A stretch of DNA of 64,000 bases, taken from the NCBI GenBank assembly GCA_963070105.1, contig OY718803.1:7855823-7919822 (forward strand), given 5' to 3'. Below are positions 53,225 through 64,000 of this stretch, one piece after another. The notes below the pieces were generated by a model that ran no database searches, was not told where the DNA came from, and saw nothing but the letters and a program-made list of their open reading frames with translations. Each line of letters starts with the position of its first letter. The first letter of the stretch is position 1. The translations under genes and the position numbers were made by a program. Origin of the DNA: Litomosoides sigmodontis (lineage: Eukaryota; Nematoda; Chromadorea; Rhabditida; Onchocercidae).

Positions 53225-54683
53225 ACTTCCAGCAGCTGGAAGAAATGTTGTGGATCATGTATGGACAATAAAATGACAACATAAACAACTACGGAAGATG
53301 AAAGAATGAAGCTAATCATGAACACAACGACAAAAAACAAGTATGAACTAATAGATGATATATCAGCGATATGTTTAATTATAATTACAGCGCGATTAAT
53401 TAAATTGTAAAGACTCAGTACAGCATTAAACAATTGTAATTATTAGAACAAACTAAAAGAAATCAGTTTCGGAGTGAGCCAAAGCTATTCTAAAGAAAGA
53501 CTTGAAGCTTTCCGTGATGCTGCAGGAACATGATGACGATGATTATTAGACTGTAGAAAATCGGTTCCCCAGGAATTCTGCTCATAATATCGTCAACTAC
53601 CATACCACTAAGCAAGAACAGATTTACGAGTTAAATGGAGAAGTGTGGATGTGATGCGAAGAGGAAACTTTTACGGACAGCTGAAAGAATGGACAGTACT
53701 GAAAACACAAAGTACATGGAAAAGTACGCTTAAATGATGAGCAGCAATGACCACAGGCCAGAAAAGTGGAGATTACCGTCGGAACACTTTGACCTATTCT
53801 CTCATGATTCTATCGGATGCATTACGAATGCATCAACTCAAGCCATTTAATTATTCCTTCACATCATAAGTACATCTATGTGTATTCCGACCTATTCTCA
53901 CCTCTTACTCCAACCGTACTGTTGTTGAAATGCGGTGCTCAGTTGAAAATAATCGGCAAAGATCAAAGAATGTTTCTGAATATGTGGTGAATTAATCGTA
54001 TGTATTAAATCATCATTTTGTTGAGAATTATCATTCAGAACGCAATTACTTATCTATATCGTCTTACGTATTTCACTTCCCCTTCATTTAGAAGTGTATT
54101 TTCGTCAGCCGCCCATCTAAGAGGATTTAACAAATATAAAATGCAAAGCGAAAAAAGAAAGACTGTGTCACCTCAAAATCATTCGCAAGTCGAATATGGT
54201 CCCATTAGGGGTCATTTAAGCTAAAGAATTGGCTGTTTCCGTGGATGTGCCTCTGTGTCTTCAAGATCTCTCGGGATTTGCGGAAGTTTTATATGTATGC
54301 ATACATGTTTAAGTTTTCACTCTCTTGGTGATTTCTCAGTCTTTTATCAATGATCTATCGCTTATCTTTTGGCAGTTACATTCCTCTCTAAGAGATTCCC
54401 TCCCTCCCTCTTCTTTATTCATCTCTCCTTTACCTCAATGTTCTCTATTTCCCACTTGTCTCCTTTGAAATGCGCAAGAGGCAAAGCGTTACTGAAATGC
54501 GATCCTTTGGTTTTTGAAAATTAAAGCATTCGATAAATTTGAAATACAAAACTTTGGAAACGTTCACTTTGCTGAAAAGTAAAATTCGATTGAATTTATA
54601 ATGTTTGATTTAGATTTCACTTATAAGCAAATGATAAAAAAGAAATGGTAAGCATTTTCTCTTTTTTTTGAGGTGGAAGTAAG
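53225..54683. promoter_or_regulatory. Divergent upstream region, fcp-1 and mtx-1
   Basis: 1.46 kb separates the start codons. A hydrophobic minus frame at 53203-53433 overlaps the fcp-1 start and has no support. Pyrimidine-rich DNA at 54390-54440 lies nearer mtx-1. No specific sites were recognised. Confidence 0.45.
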
Positions 54684-55485
54684 ATGGAATTGTATATTTG
54701 GCCATCTGATTTTGGGTTACCTTCTATAGATTCTCGCTGTCTTCAGTTCATGGTAACGAACTTGTATATTTTGTTAGAAAGCAGCTATTTAATTTGAAGT
54801 TTGGGAATTTGAAATTAAAATCAAGGTGGAAATTTGAAGTTTGGAGATTTTTATTGCTGTTTCTGTGTGCCTTTTCAACAAAAAAGAGACAAAAAGATTA
54901 ATCTTGATAGTTTTAAAAGGCATGCGCGAAATTTTGTGCGGCACCGGTATCTGTGATTCCCAGCTGGTCACCATGGAAAAGTCGGAAAGGTAGGTTAATT
55001 TGCTAATTGAAAATTTTCCATTCATTTCTGGAAATATTCAGTTTAGTTTGGATTTCACCTTGTGACTGGCTAAAAAAGATGATTTTAGGTGAATATCCAA
55101 TGTTCATTGATCGGAGTAACGTAATCGAAGAAATTTATGATTTCGATAAATTCGCCGATATATTAAGAAAAAGTGGTCAGGTATGGAGCTAATAATAATA
55201 GAAATAATAATTATTTCTTTGGCGATAATTAGTTGTATCGCATGCCTTGTTACGAATTTGAGATGCTAATGCCCGTAGTTCACGTTCCATTGTATTCCGA
55301 TGTCTTCCAGTATGAACAATTATGCATTTCTTAACGCTACGTACGTGTTGATCAAAGCTGCGAGATAACTAACTTTATAGCCAACGGTCCATGGGGAGTA
55401 GCCACTGCTGGTAGATGAAGGGCATATTACTGATAGGAAATTGAGAAACCGGGCGAAGCATCATATATACAGCACGCATATATAG

Positions 55486-55522
<37 letters not shown>

Positions 55523-56958
55523 CTTCCTAACGGAGGCGCTTGGTGGAGTTAAAGCTAGCCCATAATAAAGCTAATCCTGCTGTGTATATTTTCTTTTAAA
55601 AGGGTAAAAATTCTATACGTAGAAAGTTAATCATCATCATTTGAGGATGTTGTACTGGATAGCGAGTTGAGGACGAGTGAGAAATGCGAATTCGAAGCAT
55701 ATTCAAGTTTGATGCACCTAAATTTCTATCCTGCTGAGGTTTGAACCACTTCATGGTTTAATGTTTATCATACTCATTTGAATCAATTGTTCAAAATCAA
55801 AATTATTCGAAGAGTCATCTTGATGTAAGAGGCAGTAGGAGGGAAGTATTGATGATAGATATATTGTAAATTCTTTAAGTTTTTTCTTTTCAAACTTTCC
55901 ATTCCAGTTGCAATTTCTGTGGCTTGATCCTTATAATTACGCAGCAATAACACAACACTGGTATTCTAAACAACTGCCATTTGGCTATAATTTATATTAC
56001 TTGGAGAAGCGTCGGAGACGAGCTCAAGCTTACGTTTCAGCATGCGGTCGTACTGAAACGCAAATTATTCATGATGCAGTTAACACGATCAATTTTTTAG
56101 AATACAGACTTAATAATAAGAAGTACTTCTATGGTGACAAGTACGTAATACTGTAACGTTTTTGTTTGTGTTTAGTTTATTTGGAAGTTTATAGATGTTT
56201 AACACTATTGTCCATTCATTTTCCTATTTCAGACCAAGTTCCATTGATGCCTTAATATTCGGGTATTTGGCGCCAATCCTGAAACTACCACTTCCATCGG
56301 ATCGACTGCAACAACATATAATGAGTTGTCCAAATGTTGTACGATTTATCGAATCTATTATAAGCATATATCTACCACTCAGTGAAACTCAGATAAGACA
56401 ACAAGCCACTTTAAAGGTAATCATTTAGTATTCTCGTGAAATTTTTTATATTTACTTACATTTGGAACCATGATTTTCAGGATAAATGGCATAATCGTCG
56501 CCGTCGTGCACAAAAAGAAGCAGCACAAGTGAATTTACGACGAACTACAGTAAAGGAGCAGCAGCCATCAGTGAGTTTTTAAGCGGTTAACTAGCAAAGA
56601 AAGAAAAACAATAACAGATATATGACGCCGTTGATAGATTGAAGGAAATTGATAGATAAGCCTTTCCTCTTGATCCATTTCCAACTATCTAGTGACTATA
56701 GCTACCATTTGAAAGACAATGATAAATTTAAGTTGCTCAGTAGAAAATAGTTCTATATGCTTCGATCGTTTTAATTATATCTAAATTGCAATTATCGTGA
56801 AAAGATTATTCATTCTTAATTATGTTATACAGGGGCCAGTAGCTGAAACGATCTTCTTTGCTGTAGGCGCTTTAACATTGTCGGTGTTATTTGCTGTGCA
56901 CTGCGGTTTGGTAACCTTTGGTGTGGTGGAAGAGGAACCTCAATTCGAAATGCTGTAG
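54684..56958 (+). CDS. mtx-1: Metaxin-1, mitochondrial outer membrane import factor
   Basis: Metaxin 1 is part of the outer-membrane sorting and assembly machinery and, in neurons, of the kinesin adaptor for mitochondria. Exons 54684-54752, 54920-54989, 55089-55180, 55646-55738, 55908-56140, 56233-56416, 56481-56570 and 56833-56958 give 318 residues, near the C. elegans length of 312. [16 protein letters not shown] opens the N-terminal thioredoxin-like fold, with [12 protein letters not shown] in the next exon. The GST-C-like half contains [21 protein letters not shown]. The last exon encodes a C-terminal transmembrane anchor ([21 protein letters not shown]) and an acidic end. The exon at 55646 was placed from the expected acidic helix between [10 protein letters not shown] and [11 protein letters not shown] microsatellite lies in the third-to-fourth exon intron. 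Confidence 0.95.
55489..55520. repeat. CA dinucleotide microsatellite
   Basis: A CA run in an mtx-1 intron. Confidence 0.95.
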
Positions 56959-57616
56959 ATTTATCATTGCATCGATTTTTTTGTTCTTAAAACCCATTTT
57001 GTCGGCGTAGTTTCTGGTCTCATCCTGTGATTATAACGAATTATAAAGCTCTCTCGGTTATCTAACCTTTGTTATAAAAGTAATGCTGAAATCTATTCCC
57101 TTATAGTTGGAGATATATTGAATTATTCAATACATAAAAGTGATGTTTGAAATTTTAATTCTTTCCTATATTTTCGAGATTGATAAAAAGGTTGCGCTTG
57201 CAAAAAGAAAGTTGCTAGCATCCTTACATAAAAGCATCAATTTATGCTGTGCGTATGGTGCAGTAATTAGAGGGATCATGTTTTCGTTTGTTTAAAATCA
57301 TGAGAAGTTCTTTTACATGAAGATTTCAACCGTAAATGTGAAAGGGAAAAAAAAGATACATCCAGTTATAGCTCGTTTCTTTTGCGATTATTAAGTGCTT
57401 CCTCCATGCCATAAATCTGTCACATACTATAATTTCGAAAATTATAAAAGAAAAGTGGAAGGTAACAAAATTGCTAAAGCTGTGCAGTCACACCTCTAAT
57501 TCATCTGAAAAGAAATATTTCGGTAGGATGAAGTGGTGGAGAGTAAAAGAGAATGATAAATCGAGAATATCGCATTCATCATATACCTAAAAACGATTGG
57601 GACGGGGTACGGGGGG

Positions 57617-57653
57617 ACGCGTGACGTGGTGGGGGAGGGGGGGGGGGGGGAGA
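57617..57653 (+). repeat. G-rich run, possible quadruplex former
   Basis: GTGGTGGGGGAGG followed by about 14 consecutive Gs on the plus strand, about 300 bp before the che-14 start. Homopolymer length in such a run is prone to sequencing error. Confidence 0.8.
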
Positions 57654-57821
57654 TTATAACATTCCTTAATCAACAGGCAATTTAGTAGGCGTGGCACTAC
57701 GTGGAAAGGTTTGAGATGAAAATTTAACATAATCTATCGAACCAACCGACCGTCCACCAACAACAATTCACTCACTCACTCACTCATCCAGTGCGATCGT
57801 TCGTTTCTCCACCTATCGAAC

Positions 57822-57855
57822 TGAATCGAATCGAATCGAATCGAATCGAATCGCA
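57822..57855. repeat. GAATC pentanucleotide repeat
   Basis: Six to seven copies of a GAATC/TCGAA unit about 100 bp before the che-14 start codon. Confidence 0.9.
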
Positions 57856-57948
57856 TGAATGATGCGCGGTTGGATGGTCCTCTTCATCAGCTGGCAATTT
57901 TAACTGTTGTAATTGTTGCATTAGTGAATTTTTTTATTTACTAAGGGA

Positions 57949-60486
57949 ATGGATAAGAAGGTTGCAAATAACGGCGGCATCTTCCATCACTTACTGGTTG
58001 GCTACTCAACATTTCTCTTCAACTATCCGGGTACTATTCTACTTGTAACATCAATTATGACCACAATCATACCTGTAACTGTTCTATTCTTCAATCCTTT
58101 ACAAATTAATCGAAATCCTGAAACTGTAAGTTCTTTTTTGATTTCATATTTATTCGAAAATAATTATCTTACTGTTTTTTTTTTGTTTTCCTCTGCACAG
58201 TTTTCAATTTTCCATTTAATTCATTAATATGGGCTTTTTTTTTCAATGTTTTTATTTTAATGAAATAGTCAGTTGTCTATTAGCTTCACTACATTGAAAT
58301 TTATTCACGAGATGCTTGTTTTAGCTTTTAATCTTTTCATTTTGACCTATAAAAATCGACCCATTTTGAGAATTAAATCTGCTCAACCAAAAAAAAAACA
58401 AGTTTTTTTCGACGGCTGAAGGGAGGAATTGGGGAATTTGTTGATTTATGAACTGGAATAATAATTGAAAAAAGTATTTTCAATTTCAAAAATCTTTGAA
58501 ATAAATAAATTTAAAATGCTTATCAAACAAAACATTAAAGTATCAGTTTGCAATGTGGTAATGGTAGCATTACATAAATGATATTGGTGCTAAATTTGTG
58601 TCAACGATCACTTTCTAAAGGAAATTCAAAGTATGTCCACAGGTGTGTATTTGAAGAGGACTGGTGTAGGTGCGCCACTTCAGCAAATGTTAGATGTCAT
58701 TGAAAAGTGAATTTCAATCCACGCATTCAGCGCATATCGGCCCTTATGATTTTATGAGATTTCCATTGCAGCTGCTCATAAGTGCAAAAACAGAATTTTA
58801 TAACCGAAATTTTGATGATTCTGTGTTTGAAGTATCTATTTGATTTTCATCTACGAAGGGAAGATAGAAAGAGGGAGAGAAAGAGGGGAGGGAGAGAGAG
58901 AGAGAAAAGGTGGGAGAGAACTCAAATTTCATTCCGCTGACAAATTTTCTCAGATGAATTTAAATATTTGAATTGATTTGGAATATTACTTAATGAAATT
59001 GTCGTCATTGAAAATAAGCAAATGAAGTTTACAATTCTTGATCCTTGAGTTTTTGGAAATTTTTTTTATAAATTAAAGTGTCGGGAAAAAATAATCCATT
59101 TGCTACGAGCAACCCGAAAGACGGAATTTGCTAACCTTACGAAATGAATTTTTGTTGACTTTTGTTGGTTGTCCTATTTTAGCATAAAATTTTATGCTTC
59201 CTTTCAAATTTTGAATTATTTAACGGACAATAAAGTAATAAATGATTGCCAATAGTTGTGATCAACTCATCCTATTCAAATTTTTGAAAATTAATGTGAA
59301 AAAGCGAAGCACTTAGCTTTCCTAAAATTATTTTTGCAAATGAATTAGTTTGTGAAATAACTTAAAAAATTTCTGATCTTCAGAAATAATTTCTAATATA
59401 AATTGTAATTGTATCACATTAATTATTTGAGACGTAAAATAAAATTATTTGATTTGCTGGTTAATGACTAACCAACCTCTTTTTAGGGTTTCGATACACG
59501 TGAGACGGAATATTCCGGGCAAAGATTGACGTGGGAAAAGTTAGCTGGAAATATTCAAGCAAGTAATCGAATTGTCTTGCCGGACACAACAGCAGCAGCT
59601 GCTACTGCAGTGGTGCGGAAAAATCGTCTAAAGCGCTCCTGGGCTGATGAGCTACTGAATACTTTTGGTCAAGTAGCGTGCTATGAAACGGCTATTCCAG
59701 GAAGTACAGTTCCATCTTCTTTTCTCCGTCATTTCTTAGGTGTTCCTTCGCCTGGAATGATTAAATTTAAGCTATAGTTAAAGTGAAGGTAAATTAAGAT
59801 TGGTGAGTTGCTATTTTTCTGGAAAGGATAGTTAATAGGAATATAGCTGTTATGGTAGGAGTGATTGTCATAAGAGTTGAGCAATTTACTTTACTCTTAA
59901 AGCATTTAAAAATTTTTCAACTACAAAAGAAGAGAGTATCATCTGAAGAGGGAATGTAAAAATTTGTTGGATAATTTGGGGCAGAAAAGGGAAAAGTTTT
60001 GACATGTACAATTTTCAAACTGAATTATTCCGAAAACTGGAATTCATTTATCCTCATATCCATCCTGTTTGTGTCCATCAATCGAATACCCTCCATTAAC
60101 AATTACAGTAAGAGCGATTGTTAAATTGGAAATTGTTCACTCATATCTCAGCGATATTTTCAGTGGATTTTTTAACGCAATTCATTGTTGAAGTGAATTC
60201 ATACGAAGAGTTATTTGATTTTGACTACCTCAAAATGCTGTGCTCGCTGCACGCCTCGCTCAACGATCAATTTCAATCCTTTGCGAATGTCACACCGTAC
60301 AGGTGTTTTTTTTTTTGATATTTCATTTTATGATGTAATTAACCAGTCTTAGATGAATGATTCATTTCACAATTATTGCAGAGGATGAGAGGACAAAAAA
60401 AGCTGGAAAAAATCAGATCAAAAAATAATTGTCGCACTCTAAATTGTTTTATTTTGGGAAAAAAACAAGTAAAAAAGAGAGTGAGA

Positions 60487-60528
<42 letters not shown>

Positions 60529-63399
60529 TATAGCTAATTTTTCGTGTAAAAAAAACAGAAATATGAAATGCATGATGAGATGGTGAATGAATGGTATATC
60601 AGTTCATCGAAAATGTTGAATTTTTTGAAAGATACCTGAGATACTTTTATAAAACGTTCTGTTATACGTTTAAGGTTGACAATGAGGTAGAAGACAGCTA
60701 ACCGATCGCTCTTATACCTTTCACCACTTGTCACTCACTTTCATTGGAATGTTACACACAACATTCCTCGCAAATCTATGCGTAGACATTTTCATTCGCA
60801 AGGAAACTCCTGAAGATTGGATGCTAACATTTTAAACTTTCTCCAACAAAATTTTAATCGAACAGTTTGAATTAATTAGGAAGGAAAAATTGCTTGAAAA
60901 CTTTTATTCTTATTATTTGCCCATCCATCGGATACGATCAGTTGCACTGCGACTGTAAAGTGGATGTAAATTGATCGGTGAGGATGAGATAGGTTACTGC
61001 ACCACTAAAAGTACGCGCAATTGAACCGAATGGTCATTGCCATCGATGGTGCTAAGAGAGCTTCTGGCTATTCAGATCGTAGAGTGGACTGGCGAATTTT
61101 GATCGGGCAATTTTTCTGATCCATTTTCCGTGTTGCTAGTGTTTGGCGTTGCTATTATTGTACTGATAGCTCTCACTACTACTAGTTTTCACGAGTGGAA
61201 AAACGCATCATAAAAGGTGGAAATTTGTTTTTGAATTTTTTTAAAGAAAACTTTAAAATTCAATTATCTTTTTTTTGTTGCAGGAATGTTTGGAGCTTAC
61301 CGAACTACCTGTCATGCCTGTCACCGAATTTTCTAACCAACTGTACATTCCTTGATGAAAATGATATCGAATTCGGTCGTCACATCATTGATTATTGTCG
61401 ATCGTATCGTCGTGAAATTATCGGCTGTCGTCGTGATTGCTACTCAAATTGTCCTCGATGCTCAGAAGTTCCGAAGAATTGTTCCACTCAAATGATTTTT
61501 GATCTATTTTATCGGATTTTACCAAGAAATCTGAACACGAAACCGGTTTATATCAACGGTTTCCTGCCAATTTTTACCTTGTCCGGTTATCGATCACAAG
61601 GTTTCTACGGAGCAACCATAGAGCAGTACCTGAGTTTGCAAAATGCCTTGAGAAATTTCTCAAAGAAACAACGAAAATTCAAGCTAAAAGGTGGATAATA
61701 AATTTTATATAATTTATTACTCATTATATTTTACGAATTTTTATCCTAAATTTCAAAATTAATTTAAAAATTGCTTAAAAAATAACTTTGCAATGGATCA
61801 GTTGACCATAACTAAATAAACAATTATCATTACCAGTGGTCAGCCTGTAATCTCTCACCTCTGTTTTTTGTTTACATCATTGTTGTGGAGAGGAAATTCA
61901 ATGAAGTTCACCGATGAGATGAGGTCATTGAGTGACTGATGTATTTCAGGATTATCAATGGATATCAAACGTGACCTTCTGTACGACGCTGCCAAACGTG
62001 ACTCCTTTCTTGCTTTCGTTGCAGCATTTTCCGTATTCTTAATTGTCTTCTTATACTCAATGAATATTTTCTACTGCATAATGGTCGCTATTGTATTACT
62101 TGCATCGGTCACTAGCGCTTTAGCGCTCTATTCACTGTTTACGGTCAATTTTCCACTTCTGAATTTGGTGACATTTGTGCTACTTCTGGCAGTCGGATCA
62201 GATGACGCATTCGTACTGATGAACTCATTTCCGGTTGATGTGACATCACGTGGTATCTATCAGTGCTTATCGCACACCGCTAGCGCTATGCTACTAACTT
62301 CCTCATCAACGGCTGTACCATTTTTTGCAAGTATTTTTAGCAGTGTTGTTGTCTTCCGGTTTGTGCTTCCGTTTTTCTTTTCGCTTTGCTTACACGTTGC
62401 ACTTGCAAATGCAATTAACCTTCCGCTAGATTAATCTGAAATTGAAATCTATGAAAGTTAGAAAATTTCCAGACAGTTAAATTTTTTAGAAATTAAATCA
62501 AATTTGGATATTTAACCATCTCCTCTCGTGAATGTTAATGCATTATCATGTGGAATGAGAAATATTGCATATTTAATTTCATTTAAATTTAAATCATTGC
62601 ATTAGAAGTGTTTGAAGAGTGTTGCAAATGGTGAAACACAGCCAACATTATCATTTTATCACTTCCAAAGCTTTCTATCATTTCATACCTTATCATTTCC
62701 TAAATTAAAAAAATGGTATAATTTTCAGGTGTTTTGGTTTATTTGCTGGTATCACATTGGTATTTAATTATTTGCTGGAAATATCACTTCTTCCGGCAAT
62801 GCTTGTATTCCAGGATCGGTACATAAAGCGTTGCATATCACGGCGTGCATTTGCTAAATTAAATTACTTAATGCACGATTTACTACCATTTGTTATCATA
62901 TCAGGTCGCTACATTTGGATCTCATCACTAACTGTTATCGTTGCTGCTATGACCTATTTGACCTATGCTAACCTGCAGTTTCCACCGTATAATCCTTTGC
63001 AACTTTTTGTCGATTCCAATGTGCACGAGTGGTATGACAATAACGCGGAGCGGAATTTTGAATTTGTTGCTAATAAGCTTCAGATTCCCATTTCTGTGCG
63101 ATTAATTTGGGGTTTAACACGACGAGCTTCACAAAGCACTTTTCAACCGGATAAGTTAACTACCATACAACATGATCCGAAATTTTCACTTCACAATACA
63201 ACTGATATCGAAGCACTAGCGTGGAAATTACGCGGCTACAGAGAATTAAATTTTATCAAACATGAAAGCCAATATTGGCCAGAAAGGTAAGAAAAAAATC
63301 CACTCTATGTTAACGTAAATTAAGACGGAAATTTTTGCAGGATTAGAAATGTTAATTTGAGATAAAATTTAAAATTTAAATCTTTAAAAATCCTAATAT

Positions 63400-63432
<33 letters not shown>

Positions 63433-63452
63433 GTTTGTGTGTGTGTGCGTGA

Positions 63453-63492
<40 letters not shown>

Positions 63493-64000
63493 TTCAGGTA
63501 CCTTATTTGGAGCCGTAATTTTACCTGTGAACCGTTTAAAATATGTTGTAACTTTGCTGATGCAAATTTTCACGAGAATTTAACAGATTACTGCATTAGA
63601 CTTTCAACAACGTATCTTTTCACACAGTATAACGACACACTAATTTATGACAATAGCACTTTTAAATTAGTTGGTTATACGGCAATGCTACCAACACGGC
63701 TAAAATTCTCTCATCGATTCACAAATCTGTCGTACTCATTTAATTTTCTTGAACGCGCATTTAGTGATATGAATTATGGTAAGTTTTAAATGAATTTTAT
63801 CCCAAAATTTATTTCTCATTCTAAAATTGCTGCAGTTTGTTCTTGTGTTTTTTTCTTTATTTAAATTTTACTTCATTGAAGTATAAATCATTTGAAGGTG
63901 GTTGGTACACCACAGAGTGGACATTAATTTCCGTGTGGTTCGATTTATTAAATTCGATAATTACCGATTGTCGTCAATCATTGCTTCTATCATTTTCTGT
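57949..64000 (+). CDS. che-14: Dispatched / CHE-14, sterol-sensing RND transporter (3' end outside window)
   Basis: A multi-pass protein of the Patched/Dispatched family. In flies and vertebrates it releases lipid-linked Hedgehog; in worms CHE-14 acts in apical secretion by epidermal and sensory-support cells. Exons seen: 57949-58125, 59487-59739, 60164-60302, 61284-61690, 61950-62358, 62729-63286, 63498-63778 and 63898 to the window end, about 775 residues. Exon 1 has the first membrane span. The GFDTRETEYSGQRLTW motif opens the first lumenal loop, which is Cys-rich (SNCPRCSEVPKNC). Exon 5 encodes the sterol-sensing domain with the RND proton-relay motif GSDD (D410/D411), and CFGLFAGITLVFNYLLE continues it. 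The second lumenal loop follows. The C-terminal spans lie beyond 64000. The exon 2 donor at 59739 was chosen by phase; an alternative GT lies at about 59704. Confidence 0.93.
60490..60529. repeat. GA dinucleotide microsatellite
   Basis: A GA run in a che-14 intron. A second, more broken GA-rich tract is at about 58868-58915, in an upstream intron of the same gene. Confidence 0.93.
63399..63489. repeat. Compound TA / GT microsatellite
   Basis: TA runs at both ends with a GT-rich middle, in the che-14 intron just before the exon at 63498. The run ends within a few bases of the acceptor's polypyrimidine tract, so length changes could affect splicing. Confidence 0.93.

Larger units (their letters stand above)
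56959..57948. promoter_or_regulatory. Upstream region of che-14 with several simple repeats
   Basis: The left part is the mtx-1 3' UTR. Close to che-14 are a G-rich run (about 57617-57653), a short ACTC repeat (about 57766-57785) and a pentanucleotide GAATC repeat (about 57822-57855). TTTATTTACTAAG ends three bases before the che-14 ATG and is a probable leader acceptor. Confidence 0.55.

Noticed and set aside
55007..55192. Continuous frame upstream of GEYPMFIDR as part of mtx-1
   Set aside because: Using the ATTTTAG acceptor at 55088 gives a better match to metaxin-1 and the right phase. The upstream extension would create a stop at the join.

Overview
This is AT-rich nuclear DNA from a nematode. 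The evidence is: genes of many short exons with TTTTAG or TTTCAG 3' splice sites, likely spliced-leader acceptors a few bases before several start codons, long AT, AAAT, GT and GA microsatellites, and proteins that resemble Caenorhabditis orthologues such as DYF-1, MTX-1, CHE-14 and FCP-1. A clade III (filarial-type) worm is my guess; the species cannot be fixed from the sequence. I saw no bacterial, viral or transposon genes, tRNA, rRNA or CRISPR.

Layout, left to right: about 2.6 kb with no clear gene, then weak coding traces; MESH1 (-, 3898-5271) head to head with DEK (+, 5694-8904); ubxn-1 (-, 9972-11714); an unrecognised 155-residue coiled-coil protein (-, 12946-14305); rpl-4 (+, 15092-17095); a LysM-domain protein (-, 18053-18846); an SR splicing factor (+, 19684-21696); possible unknown coding blocks (-, 21813-22323); a CABLES cyclin-box protein (+, about 22633-26039); rps-17 (-, 26879-28092); FAM76 (+, 28597-30167); IFT70/dyf-1 (+, 31977-36500); a PWWP protein with two copies of an unusual zinc motif (+, 37552-41694); a small basic ORF (-, 42197-42412); an endosomal-type syntaxin with a giant AAAT repeat in an intron (-, 43411-46218); the CTD phosphatase fcp-1 (-, 49157-53224); metaxin mtx-1 (+, 54684-56958); and the start of Dispatched/che-14 (+, 57949 to the window end).

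The window is mostly housekeeping. Transcription, chromatin and RNA are represented by FCP-1, DEK, the PWWP protein and the SR factor; translation by RPL-4 and RPS-17; protein and membrane traffic by UBXN-1, the syntaxin and MTX-1; cilia by IFT70; and lipid-linked signal or apical export by Dispatched. Six neighbouring pairs are divergent with short shared upstream regions. No single multi-gene system is visible. The most novel items are the duplicated WRC-x4-C-x-KW zinc motif in the PWWP protein, an X-box-like site before dyf-1, a 13-residue tandem repeat plus a GC-AG intron in DEK, a 42-bp tandem repeat with an 18-bp palindrome, and the pure AAAT array of about 118 units.

Exon coordinates were read by eye from splice sites and reading frame. 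They were checked by phase consistency, not by alignment, and may be off by a base or two in places.
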